DNA from: Lachnospiraceae bacterium
GTDB lineage: Bacteria > Bacillota > Clostridia > Lachnospirales > Lachnospiraceae
DNA length: 64,000 nucleotides
NCBI GenBank assembly: GCA_017546025.1
Contig: JAFYYS010000006.1
Location: 1-64,000 of the forward strand
Direction: 5' to 3'
Shown here: positions 1-8,926 of the stretch, piece by piece
Position numbering within the stretch: the first letter of the stretch is position 1
How the letters are laid out: every line of letters begins with the position of its first letter
Translations under genes and position numbers: made by a program
The notes under the pieces: model-generated
What the model saw: the letters and a program-made list of their open reading frames with translations, nothing else
What the model was told of the DNA's origin: nothing
Databases searched by the model: none

Positions 1-1299
1 GCAGGCACGGTCGCCGCACCACATGGCTTTGATGAAGCCGGGCTTGTTGTCGGCGATGTCCTTCATCTCGTCCATCGTCGTTGCCTCGTAGGTGTGGGCG
101 TCACGGTGTGCGCGGGCACGCTCGAGCATGTCATGCTGGATGGTCTTTAAGAGCTCTGCAAGCTTCGTCTCGATTTCATCAAGCGCAACAACAAGCTTCT
201 CTCTCGTATCGCGGCGGACAAGAACAGCCTGGCCTGCTGCCAGATCCTTCGGTCCGATTTCGATACGAACCGGGATGCCTCGCATCTCCTGCTCGGCAAA
301 CTTGAAGCCGGGAGACTTCTCGGAATCGTCCACTTTGACACGGACGTCCTTGGCGAGGCGGTCACGAAGCGCGTAAGCAGCGTCGAGCACGCCTTCCTTC
401 TTCTGCTGAATCGGGATGACAACAGCCTGAACCGGAGCCACAAGGGGCGGAAGAACAAGGCCGGAGTTGTCGCCGTGTACCATGATGATAGCGCCGATCA
501 TACGGGTCGTCATGCCCCAGCTGGTCTGATGCGCGTAAACAAGCTTATTCTCTTTGTCGGTGAACTGGATGCCGAACGCTCTGGCAAAGCCGTCGCCGAA
601 GTTGTGGCTCGTGCCGGACTGCAGCGCCTTGCCGTCGTGCATCAGTGCTTCAATCGTGTAGGTAGCCTCCGCACCGGCAAATTTCTCCTTGTCGGTCTTG
701 CGGCCGCGAACCATCGGAATGGCAAGGAACTCTTCGCAGAAATCCGCATACAGGTTCAGCATCTGCTCGGTTCTGGCCTGTGCCTCCTCAGCGGTAGCAT
801 GAATCGTATGGCCTTCCTGCCACAGAAACTCCATGGAGCGGAGGAACGGTCTCGTCGTCTTCTCCCAACGGACAACCGAACACCACTGGTTGTAAACCTT
901 CGGCAGGTCGCGGTAGGAATGCACGATGTGCGAATAGAAATCGCAGAACAGTGTCTCGGACGTGGGACGTACGCACATCTTCTCCTGCAAAGTCTCGCCG
1001 CCGCCCTGGGTTACCCATGCAACCTCGGGGGCAAATCCTTCCACGTGGTCTTTTTCTTTATTCAAAAGGCTTTCCGGGATGAACATCGGCAGATAGCAGT
1101 TCTCCACGCCGGTCTCTTTGAAGCGGCGGTCAAGCTCCCTCTGAATATTCTCCCAAATTGCGTAACCTGCAGGACGGATGACCATGCATCCCTTGATGCC
1201 GGTATAATCCACAAGCTCCGCTTTCTTGACAATGTCCGTATACCACTGGGCGAAATCGTCCTCCATATTGGTAATGGACTCAACAAAATTGTCTGCCAT
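1..1299 (-). CDS. proS: Prolyl-tRNA synthetase, C-terminal part cut by window edge
   Basis: Class II aminoacyl-tRNA synthetase that charges tRNA-Pro with proline in the cytosol. 433 codons are present; the 3' end lies beyond base 1. The sequence has the class II motif 2 region ([14 protein letters not shown]), an acceptor-binding stretch ([14 protein letters not shown]) and the HGD motif followed by an anticodon-binding fold. The N-terminus and the absence of a long insertion between motifs 2 and 3 fit the compact archaeal/eukaryote-like ProRS (ProS3) rather than the bacterial form with the INS editing domain. The ATG at 1299 has AGGAGG eight bases upstream. A YbaK-type deacylase at 21335-21814 could supply the missing editing in trans (inference). 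Confidence 0.93.
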   Translation of the reverse strand, partial: MADNFVESITNMEDDFAQWYTDIVKKAELVDYTGIKGCMVIRPAGYAIWENIQRELDRRFKETGVENCYLPMFIPESLLNKEKDHVEGFAPEVAWVTQGGGETLQEKMCVRPTSETLFCDFYSHIVHSYRDLPKVYNQWCSVVRWEKTTRPFLRSMEFLWQEGHTIHATAEEAQARTEQMLNLYADFCEEFLAIPMVRGRKTDKEKFAGAEATYTIEALMHDGKALQSGTSHNFGDGFARAFGIQFTDKENKLVYAHQTSWGMTTRMIGAIIMVHGDNSGLVLPPLVAPVQAVVIPIQQKKEGVLDAAYALRDRLAKDVRVKVDDSEKSPGFKFAEQEMRGIPVRIEIGPKDLAAGQAVLVRRDTREKLVVALDEIETKLAELLKTIQHDMLERARAHRDAHTYEATTMDEMKDIADNKPGFIKAMWCGDRAC

Positions 1300-1353
1300 T
1301 TGCCTTTTCCTCCTGGTATTAAGCCCTTCGGGCTTTCCTCAATAACATCTGAA

Positions 1354-1382
1354 ATGGTACTGTTTTTCTTATAAAAAGTCAA
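1354..1382 (-). promoter_or_regulatory. Possible promoter of proS
   Basis: On the minus strand TTGACT is followed after 17 bases by TACCAT, in the gap between the kinase-like gene and proS. The -10 box is poor. A small hairpin with a TTCG-type loop (AAGCCC/GGGCTT, 1321-1335) would lie in the leader. Confidence 0.35.
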
Positions 1383-1401
1383 GGAAAATCTGACCCGCCG
1401 C

Positions 1402-2163
1402 CTACAGCGAAGCGGAAACGTAAGCATACCCCTCTTCGGCAGCTTTCTTCACGTACTCCTCGCCTTCAATCACGGTGAAGCGGTCGCCGTCCGCCTTAAC
1501 CTTCACAGGCATCGGATAAACGTAGCCGTGCTCGAAGGTAACCTCGGTGTCCGTTTCAATGCCGAGCCGCTTCGGCGAAATCAGAAGACGTCCCGTCACG
1601 CCGTAGCCGTTCCAGTTATCGCAAGCTCTTGCTTCGCCGATCAGAGCGTCCGCCACGCGCTCGGGCGGAAGGAAGCTGGAATCAAGAATCAGATTATAGT
1701 TGCTGAAATCAAAATAATGGATGCCATAGAGAGCCTCGTACCGGACATTCTCGTTGTCCGCTCTGGCCTGCAGCTGCTTTGCCGCATCCTCCTCGCTCTT
1801 GTAGGTCTCCACGTCGCCGCGGCTTGCGTCGCTGTAAACGCGTCTGGCCGCTTCCTTCAAATCAACGGAAAGAAATACCTTGAACGATTTCTCAACAAAA
1901 TTCCAGGCAAGTCTCGAATCAAACAGAAGCTGCTTGTCGGGGTTCTCCCGGCTGATGGCCGCCGTCTTGTCGTCAATCATATGGTCGTACTGCGGATCCT
2001 TGCTCATCCGTTCATTCATCTCCAAAACCGAAATCCCCATCTCGTCCGCGATGGAACGGATGACCTTTCCGGTCGAGAAGATCTCAAAACCGTATTTGGC
2101 CTCTAAGATCTTGCAGGTTGTGGATTTGCCGCTTCCCAGGTTGCCCGTAATCGTAATATGCAT
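1402..2163 (-). CDS. Cytidylate kinase-like P-loop protein
   Basis: 253-residue cytosolic nucleotide kinase-like protein. The start shows a glycine-rich P-loop (ITGNLGSGKSTT, about residues 4-15) followed by a segment resembling archaeal-type CMP kinases (FSTGKVIRSIA) and a DSRLAW stretch typical of cytidylate kinase-like family proteins. An extra C-terminal domain of about 70 residues follows the kinase core; I cannot name it. I chose the ATG at 2163, with GGAGG eight bases upstream, over an in-frame ATG 24 bases earlier that lacks a ribosome site. It has its own promoter and lies 102 bases before proS on the same strand. The substrate is not proven by the sequence. Confidence 0.8.
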   Translation of the reverse strand: MHITITGNLGSGKSTTCKILEAKYGFEIFSTGKVIRSIADEMGISVLEMNERMSKDPQYDHMIDDKTAAISRENPDKQLLFDSRLAWNFVEKSFKVFLSVDLKEAARRVYSDASRGDVETYKSEEDAAKQLQARADNENVRYEALYGIHYFDFSNYNLILDSSFLPPERVADALIGEARACDNWNGYGVTGRLLISPKRLGIETDTEVTFEHGYVYPMPVKVKADGDRFTVIEGEEYVKKAAEEGYAYVSASL

Positions 2164-2210
2164 GGCTTGCCTCCGTTTATATGACATTTTCCGTCCGCTA
2201 TGTGCCTCCT

Positions 2211-2239
2211 ATTATAGCAACCACTCCCCCATCGCGCAA
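2211..2239 (-). promoter_or_regulatory. Sigma-A promoter of the kinase-like gene
   Basis: Minus strand TTGCGC, 17-base spacer, TATAAT; the start codon follows about 45 bases later. It is back to back with the plus-strand promoter at 2271-2299. Confidence 0.7.
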
Positions 2240-2270
2240 GCCTTGTTCCCCGCTTTACGCCAAGAATATG

Positions 2271-2299
2271 TTGCACTTTCGGGCTTTTTAGAATATGAT
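2271..2299 (+). promoter_or_regulatory. Sigma-A promoter of the DUF2812 gene
   Basis: TTGCAC, 17-base spacer, TATGAT. The predicted transcript start is about 27 bases before the ATG at 2333, which supports that start over longer frames. Confidence 0.7.
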
Positions 2300-2332
2300 A
2301 TTGACAAATGCTATGCTGCGAGGTCTTTGGGG

Positions 2333-3517
2333 ATGAAAGATCGAAAAACAAGAATCAACCTTTTTGCCTTTTACGACAAAACCGGTTTGGAGCGTTATTT
2401 GGAACGGCAATCGGCCGCCGGATGGATGGTCGACTCCGTTTCTTCGTTGCTCATTCGGTTCCACCGGATGGAGCAGCCGACTCCGTACCGTTTTGAGGTC
2501 GCATTTTTCGCGGGCACTTCGTTTTTCGATTCCGACCCGACGGAGGAGCAGCTCCGGTTTGAAGACCGCCGCATGGAGACCGGCTGGAAGATTGTTACGC
2601 AGAACCGGCCGATGTCCATTTACTGTAATACCGATCCGGAAGCCGAACCTGTTGAAACCGATCCGACTTCGCAGGTCCAGTCCATCAACCAGGTTGCGCA
2701 ACACGGCGCGCTGATGGGTTACTACCTGCTTCTGATGTTAAGCATGTTCTGGCTTGCCGTTTCAATCCGTGGTTACTTCCACGACCCTGTAGAGGAGCTT
2801 TTGAGCAACTACCGGCTCGTGTCGCTTATCATTTTCATATTCATCTGGGTCGCCATCCTGATGGGACTCGGGCGGTACCACCGCTGGCATAATCAGGCGC
2901 TGAAGATTGCCGCAACCGAGCAGCGGTTCTTAGAGCCGAAGAGCTTCTCGAAAGCTTCGGTCCGGCTGTTCATCGTCGTATGCGTTGTTTTGGTTGTATT
3001 ACAGTTCCTGCCGTTCCGGTTCCCGTCAAAACCCGTTTCCTATTACGAGCATAACGGCGTGGAGTACCCGGTTTACAACGACGAGCTCCCGTTAACGGTC
3101 GGCGACATCCTCCATCTCGAATGTGAGGATTATTCGAGCCAGGTTTTAAAGGACAGTTCACTGCTTCTCAGAAGAATCGAGGCCGATCATTCGCCGAAAA
3201 TCTTTCAGAACTATCTGCCGGGACTTCACTACACGGTCATTTACGTGAAGCTGCCCTGCCTGTATAACACCGTAAAGCGTTCGCTTCTTGATGATTTGAA
3301 GAACCTGTTCGACGACGAGCTGCCGAAGGACTGCATTCTCGTCGATGCCGAACCCTGGGGCGCAGAGGAAGCATACCGGCTTTCCTATGACGGCCAGCTG
3401 ATGGCCCGCTACGTGCTCTGCTATAAAAACGCCGTCGTCTCGGTCGCCTTCTTCGGATCCGACTGGACCTACTCCGCTGAAGAGACCGCCGTCTTCGGCG
3501 AAACATTCGGCAAATAA
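2333..3517 (+). CDS. DUF2812-type membrane protein
   Basis: 394-residue protein of unknown function. The N-terminal part (about residues 1-110, with YLERQSAAGWMVD and a SSLLIRFHRMEQ stretch) looks like DUF2812, common in Firmicutes next to PadR regulators. Hydrophobic segments lie near residues 130-150, 165-185 and 215-235, followed by an extracytoplasmic C-terminal domain of about 160 residues. The open frame extends far upstream, but that part overlaps the divergent kinase gene; the ATG at 2333 has GAGG about nine bases before it and a promoter just upstream. No PadR gene is beside it, which is unusual for the family. Confidence 0.75.
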   Translation: MKDRKTRINLFAFYDKTGLERYLERQSAAGWMVDSVSSLLIRFHRMEQPTPYRFEVAFFAGTSFFDSDPTEEQLRFEDRRMETGWKIVTQNRPMSIYCNTDPEAEPVETDPTSQVQSINQVAQHGALMGYYLLLMLSMFWLAVSIRGYFHDPVEELLSNYRLVSLIIFIFIWVAILMGLGRYHRWHNQALKIAATEQRFLEPKSFSKASVRLFIVVCVVLVVLQFLPFRFPSKPVSYYEHNGVEYPVYNDELPLTVGDILHLECEDYSSQVLKDSSLLLRRIEADHSPKIFQNYLPGLHYTVIYVKLPCLYNTVKRSLLDDLKNLFDDELPKDCILVDAEPWGAEEAYRLSYDGQLMARYVLCYKNAVVSVAFFGSDWTYSAEETAVFGETFGK

Positions 3518-3555
3518 GGCGCTTCGCCGATTGCCCGCAAAATCTTATAAAAACA

Positions 3556-3592
3556 CATAAAAAGAGGAGGCTGATTATGTAGCCTCCTCTTC
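3556..3592 (-). terminator. Rho-independent terminator of the short-repeat unit
   Basis: Ten-base perfect stem (AGAGGAGGCT/AGCCTCCTCT) with an 8-base loop, followed on the minus strand by TTTTTAT. Read on the plus strand the T-tract is much weaker, so it mainly ends the minus-strand unit and perhaps also the DUF2812 transcript. Confidence 0.85.
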
Positions 3593-3599
3593 ATATTCT

Positions 3600-4067
3600 A
3601 TTTTAGATCACTCAACTAGTACATTGGTCTGTACCATCCATTCTCACTATTTTGGTTTGGTAGATCAACTCAAGTTTTTGTTGGAGTGTACCTGCCTTTC
3701 ATAATATCGTTTTGGGTAGTTCAGCTAAAGATTTCCTTTGGAGTATACCTACCTTTCATAATATCGGTTTGAGGTGGTTCAACTAAAACTGTCCTTTGGA
3801 GTATACCTGCCTTTCAAGTTGTTCCAAAATAATCAGGTTCTTTTAATCGACCAATCTTACGTTCCCATTGGAGTGTACCTTCCTGTCTGAAATCACGATC
3901 TATATGAATTGACTTGCTTAATCGGGTATTTCGTTTTACACTTTGTTATCTTCAAATATGTTTGGTGTCCATTGGACTGTACCATCCTTTTCCGGTGTTT
4001 CTTACCTGTTAAACAGTCTCTTTATTCATCTCATTCAGAACCGGCCGCTTAGTACATCGGTCTCACC
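3600..4067 (-). repeat. Array of seven diverged short repeats, possibly coding micro-peptides
   Basis: The 757 bases between two genes hold seven related units on the minus strand. Their cores on the plus strand begin near 4059, 3974, 3870, 3798, 3740, 3683 and 3626; spacing shrinks from about 100 to a regular 57-58 bases. Units 2-7 read Gly-[Arg/Trp]-Tyr-[Thr/Ser/Arg]-Pro a few codons before a stop; the first keeps only Arg-Pro-Met-Tyr-stop. Two units are complete ATG reading frames, MKGRYTPKEIFS (3759 to 3721) and MKGRYTPTKT (3702 to 3670); one could start at TTG. None has a good ribosome site and others have no start codon, so a structured non-coding RNA is a real alternative. Glycine and tyrosine codons vary at third positions. 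The unit has its own promoter and terminator. Confidence 0.75.
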
Positions 4068-4142
4068 TCTTTCTTTTTGTATTGGCTTTTTCTGAGCCTC
4101 TCCGTTAGTTCTTTCGGAGTTGTTGTTTCTTTTGTTGTCTAT

Positions 4143-4171
4143 ACTCTATCACTCGCAAATCCATTTGTCAA
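4143..4171 (-). promoter_or_regulatory. Promoter of the short-repeat unit
   Basis: Minus strand TTGACA, 17-base spacer, TAGAGT. It sits between the stop of the fused ABC gene and the first repeat and would give a transcript of roughly 580 bases ending at 3556. The leader contains a CTCCG/CGGAG hairpin. Confidence 0.7.
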
Positions 4172-4274
4172 TACAATTTTTCAAAAATCTTGAAATTTGT
4201 TTATCAATCAGATGAATTTGCTGTAATATTCTGACAATTTAGAGGTTTTAGCGATGTTTTAGCTCTTTTCCGTT

Positions 4275-5843
4275 CTATTTTTCAGAATTGTTTTCTTTTT
4301 CGACTGTATGGAAAATGAAGACCCCTCCGAAAACTTCCCTTATTTTCGTAATTTCTGACGCGTTATGCGTCACAACGACAATTGCGTTGTCTTTCTTGTA
4401 ACGGTACAGCAGACGGATCATCCGGTCCTTCTTCTCGTCGTCAAGGCCGGTGAACGGCTCATCGAGCACCGTGATCTGCGATTCAGCCGGCAGCATGCGG
4501 CACCAGGCCGCTCTTCTCTTCATGCCGCCCGAGAATTCAGAAACCGGTTTCCCGGCCGTCCCGCCGATTCCGGCTTCCGTAAGAAGCGTCTCGGCTTCCT
4601 GCTTTCCGACCGGGTTCGGCAGAAGCCTCATATTCTTAAGGGCGGACAGCTGCTCTGCGAGCCGGTTCTCCTGGAATACCGCGGCAAAGCGGACATCCTT
4701 TCCAATCTCGCGGCTTCCTTCGTCCGGCTCGGTCAGTCCGAGAAGGATCCGAAGAAGTGTCGTCTTTCCGCAGCCGGACGGGCCGCTGATGACGGTAACC
4801 GTGCCGGGTACAAGCGAAAGATTGATATCATTAAGGACCTTCCGTCCGTCGTAGCATTTGCCAATGCCCGAAAGAACGGCGACAGGTGCCTTGCAGGCTT
4901 CCGCAGGTGCGGTTGTTTCTGTGTTAGCAGGCCCCTGCCCGACAGTTTCGGAAGCAACTGTGGTGTCAGGCATCTCATTTTCCGTAAGGGAATCCGCTGC
5001 CGCATCCTCGAGGGTATCGCCCTCCGCGCGCTTCGGCTTGGTGATGCCGAGAAGATACCGGAGGAGTCTGCCGCGCTTACGGAGCACGGTCGGCGCGGTG
5101 AACGGTACCGTCAGAAGACGGAACAGGATCAGGAAAGCTTTTTCAAAGAGAACGCTTACGAGAATGATGATTGCCGTCCAGGCAAAGACGCTCTCCGCGT
5201 CCACGTAAAGCTTCGCATAATAAAGCTCGTGGCCGATCGAATTCGGCGACTGCGCAATGAGCTCGGCGGCGATGCCTGCCTTCCAGCAGAGGCTCAGACC
5301 GGCCGAAGAGGCCGCAAGCGTATACGGTACGGCTGCCGGAATGATCAGATAGGCGAGCCGGTTCAAAAACGGAATCCGGAACACCTTCGCTGCCTCGAGG
5401 AGCTTTCCGTCGGCGCCCGCGATGCCCTTTCGCATGTTTTCGTAAACGACCGGGAATACCATCAGAAGCGAAATGACAAAGCCGATGACGGCCGGCTTCA
5501 CGAAGAACAGCAAAAGTATGATGAAAGACACGACCGGAACGGTCTTCACAAGCTTGACGCCCGGGATGAGCAGGATCTCGACAGTCTCAAAGAGCCCCGC
5601 CAGGGCGCCGAAGACGATGCCCAAAAGAAGCGCAAGCAAAAAGCCCGCCGTCACATGGGTAAAGCTTCCCCATACGATCCGCAGGAATTCCCTGTCCTTT
5701 ACCATCTTCAAAAAGGTCTGCGCGACTGCCTTCGGATAAGGCAGCAATACCGGCTTATTCAGCCGGTATGCAAGGTAAGTCCAAAGACCGATCCACAAAA
5801 AGACGGAAAGGGCAATTCCGATTGTCCTTTTCTTTCTGCTCAA
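4275..5843 (-). CDS. ABC importer permease fused to its ATPase (SsuC-SsuB/TauC-TauB type)
   Basis: 522-residue fusion of both inner parts of an ABC importer. The first 250 residues are a six-helix permease of the nitrate/sulfonate/taurine family with an EAA loop (LLEAAKVFRIPFLNRL). A charged linker of about 70 residues leads to an ATPase with Walker A (GPSGCGKTT), signature (EFSGGM), Walker B (TVLDEP) and H-loop (VTHN). Family members normally encode these as two genes. No substrate-binding protein is adjacent, so the substrate is unknown. The frame reaches a TTG at 5873, but the TTG at 5843 has GGAGGG five bases upstream and I prefer it. It follows the zinc-ribbon membrane gene by 16 bases. 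Confidence 0.85.
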   Translation of the reverse strand: MSRKKRTIGIALSVFLWIGLWTYLAYRLNKPVLLPYPKAVAQTFLKMVKDREFLRIVWGSFTHVTAGFLLALLLGIVFGALAGLFETVEILLIPGVKLVKTVPVVSFIILLLFFVKPAVIGFVISLLMVFPVVYENMRKGIAGADGKLLEAAKVFRIPFLNRLAYLIIPAAVPYTLAASSAGLSLCWKAGIAAELIAQSPNSIGHELYYAKLYVDAESVFAWTAIIILVSVLFEKAFLILFRLLTVPFTAPTVLRKRGRLLRYLLGITKPKRAEGDTLEDAAADSLTENEMPDTTVASETVGQGPANTETTAPAEACKAPVAVLSGIGKCYDGRKVLNDINLSLVPGTVTVISGPSGCGKTTLLRILLGLTEPDEGSREIGKDVRFAAVFQENRLAEQLSALKNMRLLPNPVGKQEAETLLTEAGIGGTAGKPVSEFSGGMKRRAAWCRMLPAESQITVLDEPFTGLDDEKKDRMIRLLYRYKKDNAIVVVTHNASEITKIREVFGGVFIFHTVEKENNSEK

Positions 5844-5859
5844 AATGCCCTCCGTTTGA

Positions 5860-7059
5860 TTACTTTCCGACAATCGACTTCGTAATCTTCAAAATGACGG
5901 AAGCGGCAATCAGAACAATACCGACGATCAGAACGATGAGTCCGATGGAGGTAAAGTTCTTAATCACGCCGTCGCAAAGCAAATCTACAACAACATCCGA
6001 AATCTTGCCGTCCAGAGCGTCTCTTGCTCTGCCTTCGCCGAACCGGCCCGCGAAAAATACGAGGCCGCCTGCAAGCGTGGAGGTCACGCCGAGATTCATC
6101 AGCGTCGTGGAGAAGAACCGTCCGCAAACAAGGACAACCAGCAGGGCAAAGAAGCCGGCAATGCCGAGCAGGATGTAAAGCGGCGCGTCGGAGAAGAACT
6201 TCCGGATCATGTTGATGGCATCCTTCGTATCCTTATCGTTGTCGCCGAGCATGTCCTGCAGGTCGGATTCGTTGAATTCCTCGACGGATTTCCGGATTCC
6301 GTTATAATCCTCCTCAGTCAGCTTCTGGCCGGTATAATCTTCAATCGTGCTTTCGTATTTCTTTAAGGATTTGATGATCTTTTCGGCATCAACCTCAAGC
6401 GTGTCGCTTTCGCCGGTATAGTATTCCATCACTTCACCGATGGAGTCGGCGAAAATGGCACGGACCTTCTTATCGTTCAAAAGATCCTCGACGTCCTTCT
6501 CGGTAATTCTGTCGGTCACATCCTTCGGCAGCTCCGAATAAACAAATTCGGCAAGCGTCTGCTGCTGATCCGGATCATCGCTGTCAAGTTTTCCGAGTCT
6601 CATGTCGGCAAGCGACTCGAGCCCGGTAACGGTCTTCTTGATGTTCTCCTTCGTAAAGGACTTCCGGACACCGCAGAAAAGCATCGTGATGACACCGGTC
6701 AGAAACAGGAAGAAGCAGAAGAAGATGGCCAGCACCTTGCGTCCCGCGCCGAGCGACTTCTTCACCTTCGGCGCATCATCCGTCGGAAGACGGTAGGTCA
6801 TCGACGGCGTTGCCGCATACTGCTGATTCGGCATATACTGTTGCATCGGCTGCTGATACTGCATCGGCTGACGGTACGAGTTCTGATTCGTCTGCTGATA
6901 CATGGGATGAACCGGAGCAACCGGTGTGTTCGGCTGCACAGGGGCAGACTGAACAGGCTCTGCCGGTGCCTGCGGGGCATCGAGCGGAGAGCCGCAAATG
7001 TTACAGAATTTCATTCCTTCTTCGACAGGGTTGTCACACATGGGACATTTCGTTGCCAT
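5860..7059 (-). CDS. Zinc-ribbon multi-helix membrane protein
   Basis: 399-residue membrane protein of unknown function. It opens with a zinc ribbon of two CxxC knuckles (CPMC, CNIC), then a Gln/Pro-rich low-complexity stretch (about residues 30-95), one membrane helix, a soluble domain of about 150 residues that is largely acidic and helical, and three helices near the C-terminus. This zinc ribbon-linker-membrane design is common in Firmicutes. ATG at 7059 has GGAGGAG seven bases upstream. It lies immediately before the fused ABC transporter gene on the same strand, which suggests co-transcription but not a shared function. Confidence 0.75.
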   Translation of the reverse strand: MATKCPMCDNPVEEGMKFCNICGSPLDAPQAPAEPVQSAPVQPNTPVAPVHPMYQQTNQNSYRQPMQYQQPMQQYMPNQQYAATPSMTYRLPTDDAPKVKKSLGAGRKVLAIFFCFFLFLTGVITMLFCGVRKSFTKENIKKTVTGLESLADMRLGKLDSDDPDQQQTLAEFVYSELPKDVTDRITEKDVEDLLNDKKVRAIFADSIGEVMEYYTGESDTLEVDAEKIIKSLKKYESTIEDYTGQKLTEEDYNGIRKSVEEFNESDLQDMLGDNDKDTKDAINMIRKFFSDAPLYILLGIAGFFALLVVLVCGRFFSTTLMNLGVTSTLAGGLVFFAGRFGEGRARDALDGKISDVVVDLLCDGVIKNFTSIGLIVLIVGIVLIAASVILKITKSIVGK

Positions 7060-7151
7060 CTTATTCTCCTCCGAAAATGATTGCCGAAACCGGCACGTTT
7101 TGTACCATTTTCCATTATAGCACCGAAGCACGCGAGATGCAATGCGGTTGG

Positions 7152-7180
7152 TTGCAAAATAAGGCCCGCTCCGTTATACT
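7152..7180 (+). promoter_or_regulatory. Promoter of the phosphatase gene
   Basis: TTGCAA, 17-base spacer, TATACT, about 30 bases before the ATG at 7210. Confidence 0.65.
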
Positions 7181-7209
7181 GTATCCGACACCAATATGCG
7201 GAGGATTCT

Positions 7210-7926
7210 ATGAAAATCATACTGATTCGGCACGGCGACCCCGACTACGCGAAGGACTTCCTGACGGAAAAGGGCGAGCGCGAGGCCGCATGTCTTGCAA
7301 AATGGATAAAAAAGAAAGACCCGGAGGTCTTTCGCTACTATGTTTCACCGCTCGGACGCGCCCGCGAGACCGCGCGCGTCTGCTTAGAGCCGCTTGGTAA
7401 GGAAGCGACGGTGCTTCCGTGGATTGAGGAATACACCGGGCGCACGATGAACCCGAGAAAAGGCTATGTAAGGCACGCCTGGGACTTCTACCCGGGCGAC
7501 TGGACGAAGGACGAAACGCTCTTCCACGAGGACACCTGGCTGCAGTCTCCGCTTTACGATAACGATTCGTGCCGCGACGGCTTCCGCGTCATCACCGAGG
7601 GCTTCGACGCCCTGCTTTCCGAATACGGCTATCAAAGAGAGGGGCACATCTACCGGACCGACTGGAAGGACGGTCAGCCTGAGGAGAAGACGATTGTCAT
7701 CTTCTGCCATATGATTGCGACACTAAGCATCATCGCGCACCTGACCGGCATCGCGGCGCCGCTTCTGTGGCACGGCTTCTTCTGCGCGCCCACCGGCCTG
7801 ACCGTTGTCGAGACCGAGGAACGGGATCCCGGAACGGCCTGGTTCCGTGTCCGCGCACTCGGCGAAGTCGCACACCTTCTTACGGAGGGCGAGCCGATTT
7901 CGAATTCCGGTTTTAAAAAGTCCTGA
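7210..7926 (+). CDS. Histidine phosphatase superfamily protein
   Basis: 238-residue cytosolic enzyme of the phosphoglycerate mutase-like (branch 1) histidine phosphatase family. The N-terminal LIRHGDPDY carries the catalytic RHG; the second conserved arginine is in SPLGRARET and the second histidine in IVIFCHMI. The substrate cannot be told from sequence; family members act on phosphosugars, nucleotides or cobalamin precursors. GGAGG lies five bases before the ATG, and a promoter sits directly upstream. It converges with birA. Confidence 0.85.
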   Translation: MKIILIRHGDPDYAKDFLTEKGEREAACLAKWIKKKDPEVFRYYVSPLGRARETARVCLEPLGKEATVLPWIEEYTGRTMNPRKGYVRHAWDFYPGDWTKDETLFHEDTWLQSPLYDNDSCRDGFRVITEGFDALLSEYGYQREGHIYRTDWKDGQPEEKTIVIFCHMIATLSIIAHLTGIAAPLLWHGFFCAPTGLTVVETEERDPGTAWFRVRALGEVAHLLTEGEPISNSGFKKS

Positions 7927-7985
7927 CGTTTGTTTCCGTGAAAAATGTCACACCGTCCGAAGCTTCCGTCACCCCAGCGGATTCT

Positions 7986-8777
7986 TCACACCGTTCGGAC
8001 ACTGACCTCTCCGCTCACGAGCGTTTCCGTTTCGCCGGATTCGTAGCGGACCGTCAGTCCGAAATCATCATCGACCGTAATCACGCGGGCGGGCTTTCCT
8101 ATGGATTGTCCGTCCGTTGTTTCATATACAAGGACATCGCGGCCCGTAAGGAAGCAAAGCTCGCGGTATTTCTTTGAGAGTTCCGGGCTCTTCAGATCTT
8201 CATAATATGTGAAGAACCGGTTCCAAACCTCAGCAATCAGCTGCTCGCGGGCTCCTTCCGGCGCTTTTCCTTCGTAAACGGCGCCTGCAATGTTCTGAAT
8301 CGTCTCGTCAAATCCGCCCTCGGGCGTCTCCAAATTAATGCCGATTCCGAGCACCGCATAATCGATGCTTCCGTCTCCCGAAAGAACCGATTCCGTCAGG
8401 ATTCCGCAAACCTTCCGGCCGGAAAAATACACGTCGTTGACCCACTTAATCACGGCTTCGCGCCCGGTCACTTCCCGAATCGCCTCCGCGACAGCAACGC
8501 CTGCGGCACAGGTAATCCTTACCGCCTCCGTGACCGGCATCTTCGGTCGCAGAAGCACCGACATGTAAATGCCCGAATCCGGAGAAAGGAAGCTTCTGCC
8601 GAGCCTGCCTCGGCCGCTATTCTGCCGCCTTGCGACCATCACATAGCCCTCTGCCTCCCCGGCGGCGCCAATCTGCTTTAAAAGCGTATTGGTCGAGGTG
8701 ACCTCCTCGCGGAAATCAAACCGGACCGGCAGGTCTTTTCGGAGATATGCCTTGATTTTTTCGTGTTCGTGCGTCAT
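7986..8777 (-). CDS. birA: Biotin--[acetyl-CoA-carboxylase] ligase, without DNA-binding domain
   Basis: 263-residue ligase that attaches biotin to the carboxyl-carrier protein of biotin-dependent carboxylases. Visible are the ATP/biotin loop (RRQNSGRGRLGRSF), the KWVNDVYF motif with the active-site lysine, and a C-terminal SH3-like domain. The usual N-terminal winged helix of BirA repressors is absent, so this is a class I, enzyme-only form. ATG at 8777 is preceded by GAGG; the in-frame ATG at 8789 has no ribosome site. It has a strong promoter and is divergent from the glucanase gene. Confidence 0.9.
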   Translation of the reverse strand: MTHEHEKIKAYLRKDLPVRFDFREEVTSTNTLLKQIGAAGEAEGYVMVARRQNSGRGRLGRSFLSPDSGIYMSVLLRPKMPVTEAVRITCAAGVAVAEAIREVTGREAVIKWVNDVYFSGRKVCGILTESVLSGDGSIDYAVLGIGINLETPEGGFDETIQNIAGAVYEGKAPEGAREQLIAEVWNRFFTYYEDLKSPELSKKYRELCFLTGRDVLVYETTDGQSIGKPARVITVDDDFGLTVRYESGETETLVSGEVSVRTV

Positions 8778-8809
8778 TTGTGTCCTCATTTGTCATAAAA
8801 TCTATCAAA

Positions 8810-8838
8810 ACTATACCGAGCCGGAACCGGCCTGTCAA
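8810..8838 (-). promoter_or_regulatory. Promoter of birA
   Basis: Minus strand TTGACA, 17-base spacer, TATAGT; close to consensus. Confidence 0.75.
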
Positions 8839-8852
8839 GAGTGCTTCCCGTC

Positions 8853-8881
8853 TTGACGAAACTCTCCCCATCCGATAATAT
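8853..8881 (+). promoter_or_regulatory. Promoter of the GH5 glucanase gene
   Basis: TTGACG, 17-base spacer, TAATAT, ending about 45 bases before the ATG at 8927 and only 14 bases from the divergent birA promoter. Confidence 0.5.
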
Positions 8882-8926
8882 GGAATGCAGGCGTAATAAA
8901 TGGCATTTGCCGGAAAGAGAATACTT

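Noticed and set aside
4365..5885. 506-codon plus-strand frame
   Set aside because: Opposite the fused ABC gene, which carries complete permease and ATPase motifs.
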